A stretch of DNA of 64,000 nucleotides from Blastobasis lacticolella (Eukaryota; Arthropoda; Insecta; Lepidoptera; Blastobasidae): positions 18,059,428-18,123,427 of the forward strand of contig LR990049.1 of assembly GCA_905147135.1 (NCBI GenBank). Direction: 5' to 3'. Each line of letters starts with the position of its first letter. Within the stretch, counting starts at the first letter, position 1. The position numbers and the translations under genes were made by a program. The notes beneath the pieces were generated by a model that saw only the letters and a list, made by a program, of their open reading frames with translations, was not told where the DNA came from and made no database searches. Shown here piece after piece: positions 22,501-37,500 of the stretch.

Positions 22501-25500
22501 TAAAACTTCAAATATAGCCGCTTTTCCATGTTGTAAATACAACTGTAATGTATTAGTACCTATACCTACACGTAACAATAATATTAAAAGCTGCTGAAAC
22601 TCAAATAGAAAGCAGTTGTACCTACTACAACATCAATTTTTACATCTTTACCATCTTTGATGGCTTTAACTGGCCAAGCTAACTTTTTTTTCTATCAGCG
22701 AACAGGAAAAATATTTGTTTTTATCACGCTTTTATTTTTGTAGCATTGAACGTAATTTCATATCTCCCTTGGGACGCTGTCTGTAAGTGAAAGGATGCTT
22801 TTGATCTTCAATAGTGCTTATTTTCCTGGGAAATAAAATATGACGAGAACTTTCTTTACAATATAAACTTTTTCTCTGAAGGACAGCGTCTGTTCTTTTT
22901 AATATTCCTTGAATTCCTTCGGGAAAATGTTAAGGAATTCAACTATTATTTATTGAAGGTGAAAGTTTACCCTTAATAAATGCTATTAATGGGGTTCCGT
23001 ACTCATGTTGAAACCCCTAGGGGTAGACCGCAGGCCCCCGGGATTTAACGCCAAAATGATGACGATGACTCATAGGGTGAAAAGGGTATAATAATATGTA
23101 TTAATAAGGTAGCCTTCTATCTTACTATTGTATCCGTCCATCTGTCTGTCTGTATCTCACTAAGATACTACTCTGCCACGCCACCAGAGTCACTTACCAG
23201 GTATTAATATACAAGAGATTTTTACAACTATAGCTCAATATAAACACAGGCTAACAAAGCTCGACATAATTAGATACAATTTAACCGTACAAACACGAAA
23301 CACTGTGAAGAACTTTAATGACATTATAGCAATACTATAAATAATATCTGTAACACGAAACAGCACGCCACATTACATGTTACATGCACTGTAAAATTTA
23401 TAACGGCTATTTTAAATTACTCATGTCCGTTTTAATGCCTTTTATTTTCCCTATTTAAGCTATGGAAACTTTTTTAAATTGCTGACGTTGTTTACGCACC
23501 TTTACCTGATATCATATCCATAGGCTGACCAAAATCCATTTTATCGTGTACGGTCGCGCTCGTAAGTGCATTGCCACCTCAAATTCATATTCCTGTGCAG
23601 CTGTTAAAAGCTTTGTAGCGTACTGTTCAAAGGGACTAAAGTATAAAATATTTTAAAATGATAATAATATCAAAATCGCATGTAGTTATTTTTTTATTAC
23701 AATTCAAAATTACTTTGTCGGTTTTCCTATTAAAAGTCACAATGGTTTTTTGACTTAGAATATTTTTTGAATCCTCACAGGGTTACAACTGACAATACTC
23801 GAGTGGCGATAGATTCTATGCGTCCGTCAAAATGAACGCATAACTAATGCGCTTATAATATTTGGCTAAATTCAATCGTCTAAATTCAGAAGCAAAAAGT
23901 GTGACAGCAAATATTAGTGGAATGTGTGGCTCTTAAAATAAGGTCCATATTTTTATTCACGCCTGTTGAAATTATCTCATTGCTTCTGAATTTTGTCGAC
24001 TGTATTTGTAGTAAGCGCATTAGCATTAGCTAGCAAACCCTTTTCAACATGTTAAAACATGAGAATGTTTCTCTGAAAACGAAACCTAAAATTAAGTATA
24101 ATATCATGCCTGCTATAGAAATAACCTACATCACCTAAGCTTATCTCTTTCCACTCCAACATAAACTAGAGCACTCAAACTAAATTGCAAAGCCAATCGC
24201 TAAACTAATCTGTGTTACTCGCAAATCTCAACTGAATCTCTTTGGAAGGTTGTTACGTTTTATGTAGCCGCCCGACGGGCAGCATTCAATTTCCGACTCG
24301 CCCGAGCGTGTGGCCTGCAAACACTTCACGGGAGCCATTGACACCGCCTGCATTTGAATCTGAAATGGCCAGTGAGTAGTGACGTGTATACTATCGATAC
24401 GATGTATTCTGTGTTATCGATAACTTATGACCGGCTCTAGCGAGACGTTCTGGTTTCGCACGGGTATTGTCGTGCATGTATTATACGTTAAATAAACCTG
24501 CCGGGAGAAATTTTCTTAAAATAGAGATTTTGAGTATTAAACGACAGATTGGCGAATCAGGTCATACTTCCAATCTAAAAAAATACAGGCGGTAGCTAAA
24601 AAACTCAACTAAAAGTATCGCAGAATACATTTTTGAAATTTTTGTGTTACAAATAAAAAGTCAGTACTACCTCATATAAATTAGTTTTGATTGCTTAGAT
24701 CTCAGGGTTTATAGTCACGACTACAATTTCTTTCATACAAATTTGTAGATCTATTAAATTTATATTTTATTGATTGAATATCTATATATGTTGTACTAAA
24801 CCAAAATGATAGCTATAATACATAGCTTGAATGATAGATAGATGAAGCGTGACACAACAATGACCCTTATTCTATTAGCAACGCAATCCAGTTCAGTCCG
24901 TTGGTGCAAACAAATTTTTAAACGGGCTCGCATTAAATTATACAAAATAATATCATCGACAAACCAACAGCCCTAATAAACCGACAGTATTGGTAAAACT
25001 TCCGGACAGCTGTGAATAGCGAGATGTTTACAGTAGCAACAGATAGTGTTACGGTTAATGCGGTTACCGAGAGCCGGAAAGAGCATTACTTAACGAATTA
25101 AACGGCTTAAACTTTTACACCCTCATTGTATTTCATTCGTACTCATTTTCGTAATTGCGAGTTTACTGGATTTTGTAATGGGTTGGTTTTCGGTTTAAAA
25201 CTTAATAAGATTTGTAGTCGCTGCGTAATTGGAATGCAGTCGTTATAATCATCGTCTTAACGTTTATCACGGCTTATACCAGCATCCACTTTACTAGTTT
25301 TCTTCTTCCTCTGGCTTCAGTATCCTCACGTCGTAGGCCATTGGCTCTCGCATCTGATTTGGCGATGACAATCTATCGCTTCCTAGACCGCCGGCGGGAT
25401 CTCAATCCTGATACTGGCAGGTTTAGACACCTGTTTCCCACGTAATTTAGCTTTTGCAACGCGGTGATAAAACAAAACATTTATTTATTAGCCACGCTGG

Positions 25501-28500
25501 TCAAAACTTTCCACTTGCCACTATCAATAGATAGGCGATATTTTCCGAATACTGCCAATGTTAATTATCAATGTTCAAGAACTTAACGACCTATATGATT
25601 ATCAAGTTTCTCATCCTAGTTAGACAAACTCGTCGACTTGTGTCTATAAGGTAACTAAATATAATGAATTATTCAGTTTCTGCTCATAAGCGCGGGTAAA
25701 GTTTTAAAACAGAAGAAAAGATTCTTGAAAAACTCTGAGGGCTACTATCCTTTCGTATCTAGTCTATATACGAAACGTATCGTGTCGCTAACGAACATAC
25801 ATAGAGCACACTGTAAGTTCTGCGCTCCGGTGACTTATTAATGTTTGAATTTCGAAAGTAATATGTTTTAAACTTAGGAAACTCAAACATCGATTTAAAA
25901 AAAAGTTTGCGAGAATTCGCGCGTTATTTGTATTTAAATCACAAGTTGAAGTTCGTCGTCCGATGTTTTTTTTTATTTTTAAAGCTCACTGTCTCCACAA
26001 GACTGTATTTGCTCGTCTTCAAAATGATTTTGGGAGGAAAACACCTCATTTAAGCATCGTAAGGCAATTGGTACGCAGAATTTGATCGTAGTCGTGTGTC
26101 TCTCCATATTGAAACTCATGAAGTCGACCCTCAACTGCGATCACTGAGAAAAATTTGACAGAAGTTGTCGTGATAGCTTTTAACCAGCACTCGAAGAACA
26201 TGCCTCACAGTTCAGACCAATGGACCTAACGTTTCCAGAAACGGTTAGAACGAATGAAAAAGCTTTAAAATGTAATGTAGAATACTTAGAAAAGCAGTAA
26301 ATAGATCACTTTACATGTAAATTGTTTTAATAATGAGCTACGCAAAACTTTCAGTGTACCCCACATACTCTTCCGACTTTAGTTACGCGAAGAAAGAGAG
26401 TGATATTTCACCTTTCAAGCCATCCCAATACGCGATATACGAAAGAGCTATGAACCATCTCATGTTTATTATCAACTTACAATTTAGCTAAAAGGTTCCA
26501 TTTGTGAATGGAAACTGTTCATATAGGTATGTTGTTATAAATAATGTATTTAGGTCATACAATGTGTACACATCTATTCGATAGAAATAATAAATAATAA
26601 CCAACATGGCGTTAATGTCTTGGTTGTGCTCTCGCGAACGAGGACCCGGGGCCCGCCTTGACCATGATCCAGGATTTGGCAGATCAGATAATAACAGTGT
26701 TGCGACTGCCATCTAACCTCTTTGATCTTGCTAACAGGAGGATCTGACATTCAGTCGCCTGAGTGACATCACGATGTTCCTCACCGTAAGAGCATCGGTT
26801 AGCATTCAACTAATGTACATAACTCAAAAAAGAGTCATTGGTACATTGCCGCAGTGGTATTCTAACCCGGTACCTCTCACTTACGAGTCGAATACCTTAC
26901 CACTCGACTCGCACGCTTCCACATCTCGCACAAACCGAGTCTGTGTTGTCAGTGTAGTACACAAACAGTGTCTAATGAGGCTATGGCTCGTAGACCGTGG
27001 CGTTGGCACGCATACCTATTATCAAGACGCAAGATATTGCATTTCGGAATGATACTCTTGTTCTAAGCCCTTACTAAGGGCTCGTTTATACAACGCCACT
27101 TAGTAACCGCATACGCATCGTGCCCGCCACAGATTATGTCAAAAGAAAAATATTTTTTTTTCATTAAAATGTCCGCTTAGTCATCGCGTAGAAACCGGAT
27201 AGAAACCGCGCAGTCTGCTATTGAGCGCGGCACGACAACTATGCAGTAGCGAAACGGTGACTGTGCGGTGACAATGCGGACTCAGCGCATTTGCTGACTG
27301 CAATTAAAATAAACTTTCTGTCATTGGTATGGAAATCAAAATTGCATAACTTTTTGGGACAAAATGTGCAGAAATCGTATAAGTCTTTAGGGGGCGTCCA
27401 TAAATAATGTGAGACATTTTTTAGGATTTTTCGACTCCCCCCCCCCCCCCCCATTATGAGATTTCGTAAGATTTTCCTTTACTCCCTCCCCCCCGTCTCC
27501 CAATCTCACGTGAGATTTTTTAAAATGTGTTTTTGGCTGTAAAATCCATTGGATATGAAAAAAATACAAAAAAAATTATTTGACAGCCACTCGATGCTGG
27601 CGATCGCTTTTACTAAGTATATGGCTCTGGGTACTGCGTTTCCACCCTGTGGTCGAGTCGCGCGTATCGATACGGCTGGTCGATAACACTTAAACAATCG
27701 GAGAGCTATTGTGCTGCTCTGCGGGGTTCGGGCGAGTACGACAAACACCATTGTGTAAAATTTCGCACTTATTTTTATTCTAGAAAAAATTCTTACTTTA
27801 ATTTAACTTTACTTTCACACATTTTACATGGTTTTCTATTGAAAAAAAAATTACGTGATATTTGTTAAACCCCCCCCCTCTCCCCCAAGTGAGATTTGGA
27901 AAGATTTAACTTGTCTCCCTCCCCCCTTGAACACCTCACGTAATTTATGGACGCCCCCTTATGGGCTCTTACGCTGCATATATTCCTTGAAAATAGTAAC
28001 CACTTTAATGTTTATACGATTTTGGATTCTATACTAATAAGGCAGAAAGCGAAGCGCCCTCATGGTCACCGCTTAATAATCGTATCGCACCCGCACAGTT
28101 GTGTGTGCGCGTATGGTAGACTGTACGTTTTCGGTCCGGTTGCTACGCGGTGACTAAGCGGGCACGCGGAAACGTATGCGTTTACTGTCTCGTTTCTAAG
28201 CGGCGACGTATAAACGAGTCCTCTGGGGTGCAGTGCCGGCGTTTAAGATATCTGTAGATATGCCCTTTGACGAACCTTAAGTTGTAGTGCAAAGAAAAGA
28301 CTACGGGATCCCTCCCGTATATCCCTATCATCATCATATATCATCATCATCATAAATACATCTTGCACGTGCTTCGAACCAGCCCTCCTGCTAAGCGCGG
28401 AGATTATAATAAAACCGTCACGTGGAGGAAGCATGAGTCCAATTATTGTAAACCCTTACATATGAGGTGCCGACATATTGCGGAATTTTTTAGAACCTAT

Positions 28501-31500
28501 TTCATACGCAGGCAACAGCAAGTAACAGCAACAGTAGCTCCCCTTGACTCTGTACCGTCACCCCATAAGCTCAGACCAAATAAGAAATAAAGACAGGATC
28601 CTGCGAACAACATACTGACGCACGCGAAACTACGCCATGTACGTACGTACACGGTCATACGCACACATTGAGAATCAAACCACGCCATGGCACACATGTT
28701 TACGAAACCGGCCTCATATCACTAATGACAGCGCGCCATCTTTATTTCTTATTTGATCTGAGCCAACGATTTTGACATACGAGTGTACATAGAGGATCTG
28801 CGGGGCTATTGTCTAACTCAGTTGGCAAGTGAATTTGACATTAGATAATTCTACACTATGTCATCAACTTTAGCCACTGGCTATATTGTCCACCAAATTA
28901 GAGTAGTGTGCCCAGCTGAGCTTATAAATAATAAATCGTATGTATCACATTCAACAGGATATCGGTGATATTCCAAGTGCGCTCAGCGAAGGCCGTGAAG
29001 ATATCGGACATGTATCTCCTCCGGCGCATCGGGGTCATTGTGGGCGTGGCCTGCGTCCTATTGGCTATTCGGACGCTAGTGGCGCCCCCTGCCGTCATAG
29101 TCGGCAGGACTAAGGATGACCTCAAGGCGTACCTCTGCAACACCGATTGGTGGGACCACTCCTTTACTACTTGTAAGTTTATTGTTATGGGTATAAAATA
29201 ATATGCTTGGACAATGCACACAGTGCCATCTAGCCCCAAAGTAAGCAAAGCTTGTGTTATGGGTACTACACAACTGATAATAACTACTTATATACTTTTA
29301 AATACATATTTTTAAACATAAATTAAAATTTATCATTTCAATTTGTGCTCGGTCGGGAATCGAACCCAAGACCTCTGCGTGGTAGACTACGCACGTGATG
29401 TTAAACACTGAAATACTCAGGTTGTCAGGAGTATTATCGCGATAAAGGAATAGAATCGAATTCGCAATTGACTTCATACTGTAGCTAGGTTACTGACACT
29501 CAGCTGCAAAGTACCCTAGGGACGTTTGACCATAGTTAGTGAAGTAACTTTAACGCTAAACGTTTTTACTTATTTTGACTTATTGTTAATCGAATCTTTG
29601 CAGTGATATTATAAGCAGACATATCCTATGGATGAATCTAGAAACTGATCCCTGTTAGACAAAATATAAGTCAAATAGATGTCATAGGTATAATATGGCT
29701 TAAGTAGCAAAGTTCATTCTGAATCTTGTTTTCATCATAAACTTCAAATGTATTTTATTGACTAAATATTAGAACTTGATACATGTTTTATGTTAAACTC
29801 GTAACAAGTTTTCTTAAAGCGACTGAAAAACATTCTAAACTGCTATAGATATAATTTCAAGAACTTCTGTACTAAGAATTCTGATTGGTTACTCTCGAGG
29901 CCAATACCCCGGGCATCAACGCGAGATGCCACACTGTGACTTTTTATAGCGATTCAGTCATGATACAGATGCAGGTCGTAACAAATAGCACATATTGTTG
30001 GTGAATGTTATTTATGTAAGACTCTGACCGCCAGCAATATAAAGACATAGTATACACATTTATTTCCATCGTCACTACCAATAATCTACACCGTGGTGAT
30101 ATTTTTATCTTTTCCCCGCTTAACAACAGACTCTCGTCCGCAGTGGAGGTGATATTCCTCATGTGGGGCATCCGGCTCTGCATCATGGTGCGGAAAGCGC
30201 CCTCCGAGTTCAACGAGAGCCGCTTCATATCCATGGCTATCTACAACGAGTTCCTCCTCTCTGTCTTCCTCAACATATCCATGTGAGTTACTATTTTCAT
30301 TTATTTCGCGCATATGTATTATATCATAAAGTATTACAAGGTATTTCTTTCATCGTGTGATAGCCTTTAGTGTGATAGTGTCGGAGAGAGACTTCTTCCA
30401 CGTAACTAGTTTTGTACAAGGAATAATTCACCAACCGTTGCTGATAATGGGACTTTGTTATAAACGGGGAACAAGGGGATTCGAAATGCCTAAGCGGTCT
30501 CTGACGTGACCACGAACAGGATAACAATCGGAATCGACAGCTTCGTGCCTTCCGGATCACGTAGCGCATATCCGTAAATGGATAGCAGAAAAAATCCATT
30601 GGCAAAAAGCGCCGAGTGGGAATCGACTCTGGATCAGCGACTAGCGCTCAGCGGCCACATCGGCTCGGTATATTGCTACTACATATATATTCTCAAGTGG
30701 CGAATTGGCGATTACGTATGGTAGGAGTGGCCCTCACAAGATGGACGGACAACCTCGTAAAGGTCAAAGAGCCTATGGGTGCTGGAGGCGCAAAGTCAGT
30801 AGCAAAAGAAGGTATAGTGTAATCACTACATAGTATAAAACAAAGTCGCTTTCTCTGTCCCTATGTCCCTTTGTATGCTTAAATCTTTGAAACTACGCAA
30901 CGGATTTTGATGCGGTTTTTTTTAATAGATAGAGTGATTCAAGAGGAAGGTTTATAAGCAAGAAAAATGGGTAGAGGGTGGGTAGGTGTACCTACGTGAA
31001 CGAAGTCGCGCCGGGTCCACTAGTTTTACATAAAAAGCAGTCAGGAAATAGCAAATGGTAGCTAGTCGTATCGAAGTCGAGAGACAACGACTTCAAGTCA
31101 ACAACAAAAACAGTTATAAATAAGACTCCTCCACTTCGCATCTAGATTTGACAAAGCGAAGAGACAATCTGATGACCTTAATGAAGATAGTTTGTCATGG
31201 TCTCCACTTTAAGCTCCTTCACCCCATCAAGCATTCGTTCTGCGAACTACCTTTACGCTTTATGACCTGTTCTTCGTACTTCAATTTCAGCTAAGATATC
31301 GCTTAGAGGCTTATAGAAACTAAAATAGGATGACGGGAGATCATGTATTACTGGCACAAAATCTTATGAGGGGCTGACTGCGGGAGTGATCACAAGCTGT
31401 TGGTTGCAGACATCAATATTAAGCTTAAATAAGGGTAGTGGACTATCGCTGTACCGATGTACGACTGAAGCCAAGAGAGCTTACTACTGTTGAGAAATAC

Positions 31501-34500
31501 TTCAAAGGTGCAGTCTCAAAACTAGTGCCGAAGCCGAAGAGAGACATGAAGAGAAACCAGCTGAAACAATTTTAAGAATCTAGGCATCAAGTAAAATCAA
31601 GTGGTGTGTGGTGCCGCCACCTCAAAGAATAGCACCACCCCATCTCTTCCCGTGGGTGTCGTAAGAGGCGACTAAGGGACAAATCCGAAAGGTGGGCAGC
31701 AGCATCTTTCTGGGTAGATTTACATCAACTGCACTGCGATCTCCAACCCACCTGCCAAGCGTGGAGATTATGGCAATGACCTCCCCTTTCGTGGGAGAGG
31801 CCCGAAGTCCTGCAGTGGACTGTTATGGGCTGTGATGATGATGATGAGGCATCAAGTTAAAAACGAGGCAGGTCCCAAGATAGTCTGCATGACGGAAGAA
31901 ACGTGGGAGATTATCAAGAAACGGGTTGCTGTTGGTGTCGACATTTCCCATAAGTAGTTCCTTCTGCTCATGGGACATGTCAACAACAACAACTCTCAAA
32001 ATATACTCTTGGCTGAAATATAGATTATGCATGCTCCATCTGCTGCCGCATCATCCCTTCCCGCCAGTAGAAATGGAAGTCAAATGCCTGGTTAGTTCTT
32101 ATAAAAAAGTAATGCAAAGTATTCTTAATCCTTCTATATGGAGTGGGGTCGTAGACGTTTCGTGCAACCGAGAGAAAAAAGATGCATTCATGACGTGGTG
32201 CTGGCGACGCATGCCGTGTATTCCATGGACGGCCAAATGAATAAATACATATATTCTCGAACAACAACAAGACTGTCAACTATTTGCTATCGAATCCTTA
32301 GCTTTTTCGGCGACGTGTAGCCCGATAACCTGAAGAAACTGGCCATAGCTGGCAAAGTAGAGGAAAGCGACGTGGGACATTCTTAGTCTCAGTGGGTGGA
32401 CCAGGTAAGCAATTGCTTGTAACCGTGTACCAGATGCCTTAAGAAAAGCCGAAACTTGAGAAGGTTGGAAGGCGTTAACATCAATCGCGATGGAAAATCT
32501 GAAGATGACGAGGAAGAAGAACAGAAACCATAATATTACCATATAACTGTAATATAAAGCGTAGATCTTTCCATCAGACTCTTAAACCCTCGTACTAAGT
32601 CGCCAGGTTTCCATGCCATAATTCTCGCAAAAATCCGGGATGTAAACTGAAAAATTGAAAGAAGATACGATAGCAAATCGCTTTATAACTCAAATAACGG
32701 GACACCAGGCGTGCCAAACTACTGGTCCAGCGAATATGGATGTTTGTTCGCTAAGTTTGCAGCTTGCGGTTTCATGTTTGTTATCAATCGTCTATCGCTC
32801 TAGGTCCCGCAGGGAATTCTAGGTGCCTAGCTGATATAGGTATATGCTATTTACAGTGTGTGTGGCGTTGTATGCTAACCATATTGTAAATTTTTGTGTA
32901 TTGGTGTGTATTGGTGAACGTAGTTTTTGTAAAAATGACCGCTTTGGTATTATTTTTCTTTCTTTTTCAATAACACACTGTTACGGGATGCCAATCGGCT
33001 CCCGATACTGTTTAACCAGGCTCAAGGTCCTCAGAGAAAGACTGGTCAACCTCGCTTCGCCAACGATATTATATGAGTATACCAAATGAGTAGCGAGCTC
33101 ATTGTGGTGCTGAAATCTGACTAGCTTCAAAGTACGAAACGATCACAGTTCTCGGACTCTGCGTGCGTTGCTTAACTTTGATTATCAGTCTCACAGGCAC
33201 GCTGTTCGGTGCAATTGCGAAATCCGGAGGCACCCTTATGGACAAACAAAATCAACCCACAAACCAGAAGTCCGCCAAAAACGCATAAATCTAATTAACA
33301 ACAGACCCCATTAACTTCGAGCGTTGCAAATTAATTCTCATCAAATCAGAGATACGAGGCGAGAATTTCGCAATTTGTATCCGAGTTCAGCTAAACCACC
33401 GTTTAATTGTATCAATTTAATTCTAGACTCTATTACAGCTGTTATCCACCCGTTATCCCGTTACTGGAATTGGAATTCACCGTGGTATTTCCTAGAAGTC
33501 ATGTCTTTGTAGGTTTGTTTAGATTTCAAGTTGGATCAATTGAGGAGTTTGTGGAGGTTTTGTACGTACTGGAGGACGCAGCGTGGGTGGACCCACGACC
33601 TGGTAAAGATCGCAGGTACCAGCTCTATGCGGAAGGCATACGACCGGCCTTTGTGGAGATCTCTGAGAGAGGCCTATGCCCAGCAGTGGGCGTCCTACGG
33701 CTGATATGATGAGTAGGTTTAGTAACACAACGTGTACGTTCAAAAGTCGCAGAAGTCACCGCTTACACACATAATAATAATAGGTCATTTTAATCTAGAT
33801 AATGTACTGATACATTTTATTATTGGTTGCAAATACAAGATAAAATAATAAAACATTACGGGAAAAGTTTGTAACGTTAAGGGCCGATTTTTCAATCCTC
33901 GGATAAAATTTATCTGCCCGATAAAGTAATATACTACCAAATTAAAACAAACTATAGTCCTTGACTTACATATGAACTAATGACTGATATGTTTTATCTG
34001 AGGATTGAAAAATCGGCCCTAAAGCACGTGCTATCGTATTAAAAAAAAGTGTGTAACGATACGGTCAGTTTGTAATGTTTGTAAAGGTGTGAAAATATAA
34101 GAATTATACAGAGTGACTTATGCATGTACACACAACATGCAGGTAACAAACAACTTTTTGACACTAACTCTGAAATCGCAAAAAAAAACATATGTTTCAT
34201 ACATTTTGGCAGAATTGGTTCTCAAAGTTTTTCGTGATTTCAGAGTTGGTGCCTATGGATATCATGAATTTGAAGTATATTTTTGAAATGTTCAATTATA
34301 TATCCCTATATCTTCACAAATAAATAACAGCTAAATATTGAATTAAACTTTAGAAAAGTAATTGCTGTAGATTTTAAATAAATAAAAGTCTACAGCGCCA
34401 CAAACTTTTCAAGGACACGGCCTCATTTAAATGAAATATAATACAAGTATACAACCCAAAACCATTACCCCAGTTTAAGATTCTGGGATAAAGGTTTAAT

Positions 34501-37500
34501 CTGTCATAGAGTAGGTAGTCTAAGGTCCGTGCGACAATAAGGCCCGGCTTCTAATAAAGCCCACCTGCAAAATTGTATTTTTATTATTTTCTTTAATCTT
34601 TTTTTACTATTTTATAAATGCCCAAAATTATCACTTTACCTTACTAGCGACTCGCTCCGATTTCGCACGGATTTTTGTAGGGTTTCTTTAATATGTTTTA
34701 TATGCATGAATTTTACATAAAAACCTTTCGGAACAAATTCTCTAATCGATGGTGAAAACTGCATCGAAATCGTCACGTGGTTTAGGAGGAGTTAACGAAA
34801 ATGTAATAATAATAAAACTGCAATAACTAAAATATAAACAAGCAAAAAATAGAGACCAGCTAAAAGGACGTTATCTAATATCTATTGATAAACAGAGTAA
34901 AAGAAAACGAAATAAAAATTAAAGTTTATGCTAACCTACCTACTATTTTTGAATTTTCGATTAATTGATTTACATTTTCGATTTAAAATATTTTAGTAGA
35001 CCCAATAAGGCGAATTGACTTTAAAATATTTGTGTTTATTGTAGGTCCTGTAAAGTCCTGTACTTAAGTATTTATAATTTTTAACTTTTTGGGTCTTATT
35101 AGGATTAAATATCAATTGTTGATGTGCATTTCACTAATTAAGTAATCTATGCTGATTTTCTGTGATTAAACAAATATACAAAGTGTATTAAATGAGACAT
35201 AATTGTTTTAATAGAAAATAATTGATGTTTACAGTAGTAGTAGCGGTTTTGAATAAAGTGGGCCTTATTTGGCATCTGTACCTCCAGTAAGTTCGCAACA
35301 AAGTTCTCCGCGGGCCCTGTTTCAATGACAACGGAAACCGAGACCGGATTCTGTCGTCTGATAATTCAATTTGTTCCAACTAAAACGTAATTTAAATTCG
35401 AGTGGAAGTTTGACCAAGTTTTGTTGTAAATGATCACTTGTTGACTGTAAACTTAGGTAATAGGTGGATGTGAGACGCAATTATCAGTGGGAAAATTATG
35501 AAATTTTCTTGTAATGAAAAAATATAACTTAGGGTATTAGGTAAATATTCAGGTCAAAGAACGAAACGCAAAAACTTATGAATTAAATTAGAGTAGGATA
35601 TACAAATGGACGCGTGGTGTCCGGCAGAGTAGAATAGCACTAGCCTTTCACACTTGGGGGGTGTCGTACAAGGCGACTAATATATTCGAGGCAAAAGATC
35701 CTTATGGGCTGCGATGATGAAATACAATAGAATGAAATTGTACCACATTAATACAATTCCAAATATTAATAATATTTCGAATACCTACTTTGATCACACT
35801 CGGAAAGTTAAATGGAAGCGCCTTTAACAAAGTCACCTGTAGCTTAGGTATTTGATTAATTTTATATCTGTATTATCACATATCTAGTTCTCTGTAGTAA
35901 TATAATGATTTAACAATATGTTGCTATTTCATTGATCGTGCCATACGGCCCCTGTTTGCAACGTGACTTGGCAACGCCGCAACGCACTCGGAGGCGTATC
36001 GCAATCAAGAGTTACGTGATCATTAAACCCGAGTTCTGTATTGGGAATGTAACGGAATATTGAGATTCTCATGGAGGGGATTATCCCCGGAATGATGTGT
36101 TGGTTGTATATGTTTGTAGAAATCAGTGGTAAAGTTAGAGAGTGTACTAGCCGCATACCAAAGTAACGAGGATTCTGATCTCTGTACGCATTTTAAGTTC
36201 ATCGTGGTATTTTTTAATTAGACTAGATAAAATAAAAATAATCTTGGCGTAAATATCCCGGTGGTACTCTCGCACAGGAGGGCCCAGAGTCAACCTTGAC
36301 CATAATCCAGGATTTGGCATATCAGGTAAATACAGTGGAGCGACTTCCATTTGATCTCCGTAACCCTGCTACCAGGGGAACCTGACCAGATTGGATCATG
36401 GTTACACATTCAGTCGTTTGAATGTGCAGGTTTTATCACGATGTTTTCCCTCATCGTAAGAGCATCGGCTAGCATTCAACTAATGTACATAACTCAGAAA
36501 AGAGTCATTGGTACATGGCCCCAGTGGGATTCGAACCCGGTATCTCGCGCTTACGAATTGGATAGCTTATAACCCGGCCACCGTCGCTCCAATTAGACTA
36601 GATACTCACGAACTAAACATTAGATAGAACGCATTAGCGATACTCTTGGTGTTGCTAATGTCTATAGGCAGTGGTGACCACTTTCCATCAGGTGGCCCGC
36701 TTGCCTGTTTGCCTACCGTATGACATAAAAAAAAAAAAAAAAGATAGATAAAGAAAAACGTCGTGAATAATAGCGAAAGAAATCATAAATTTGTTAACTC
36801 GACAGCGGGTTTATAGTTTAGCAATAAATAACTTAGGCTCTTACTCTACAAAGTTATAATACACACCATACACCGCTCGCAATAGCCTGCAGTAGACAGT
36901 CTGCTACTTACTCGGACGTGCAATGCACGTCGTGCATGAGTAAACTTGGTGCTGTATTGTGAGTTTTTCAAAACGAATCGCTAACAATAAAACCTAAGTA
37001 CTAACAAAGTAAAACAAAGCAAAAGATTTGGGAGTTGCAAAGAACTGCAAAACTCTGTAACCAAAACTTTAAAAAACATAAGACATTCAAAGTACAACTA
37101 GTGACAAATAAGAAGAGTCACGTGGTTCGACTTGCGCTGTATAATAATACTGTTATAATATAGTTATAATACAGTTATAATAGTACTAACCACTTCACTT
37201 GTAGTTACCGCGATTTATCATCTTCGTTTTACTATGAGTCCTGCTACTCACCATAACTTTCAGAAATCACTCTACAGAATAGACCTTCTGTTCAGCCAGC
37301 CAAATTCTATCCTCAGATAAAAGTTGTCTTCGAAAAATGTCGTTCAGGAAATCTATGTCTCACGTACACTGTCTCAGATTTTTGTAAAGCGGAGCGACGC
37401 GTGACTTTTAAGTTCGTAATCGGTTAGAGTGTGGCAGTTAGATCTGGATTCCTTACTATACTATTTTAAATCGCATATGTGATTATGGAAATAATTTCTT

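Larger units (their letters stand above)
20661..28957 (+). other. Intron C-D (8.3 kb)
   Basis: Contains GATGAT-tail LINE ends (20763-20925 partial, 21697-21940), SINE A pieces (22025-22120, 26605-26935), family C (22245-22385), a MITE (23845-24021), a GC-rich island (24268-24371), a nested pair of inverted-repeat elements (27078-28222) and an inverted-repeat element (28570-28762). 24400-26600 is AT-rich with only a LINE-like scrap near 25310-25450. Confidence 0.85.

Noticed and set aside
28922..29248. 108-codon minus-strand frame over exon D
   Set aside because: Antisense shadow of the TM4 exon and an adjoining SINE.
30130..30143. Upstream acceptor of exon E (CAACAG ending at 30129)
   Set aside because: It would add 14 nt and shift the frame out of the conserved E-V-I-F-L-M-W sequence.
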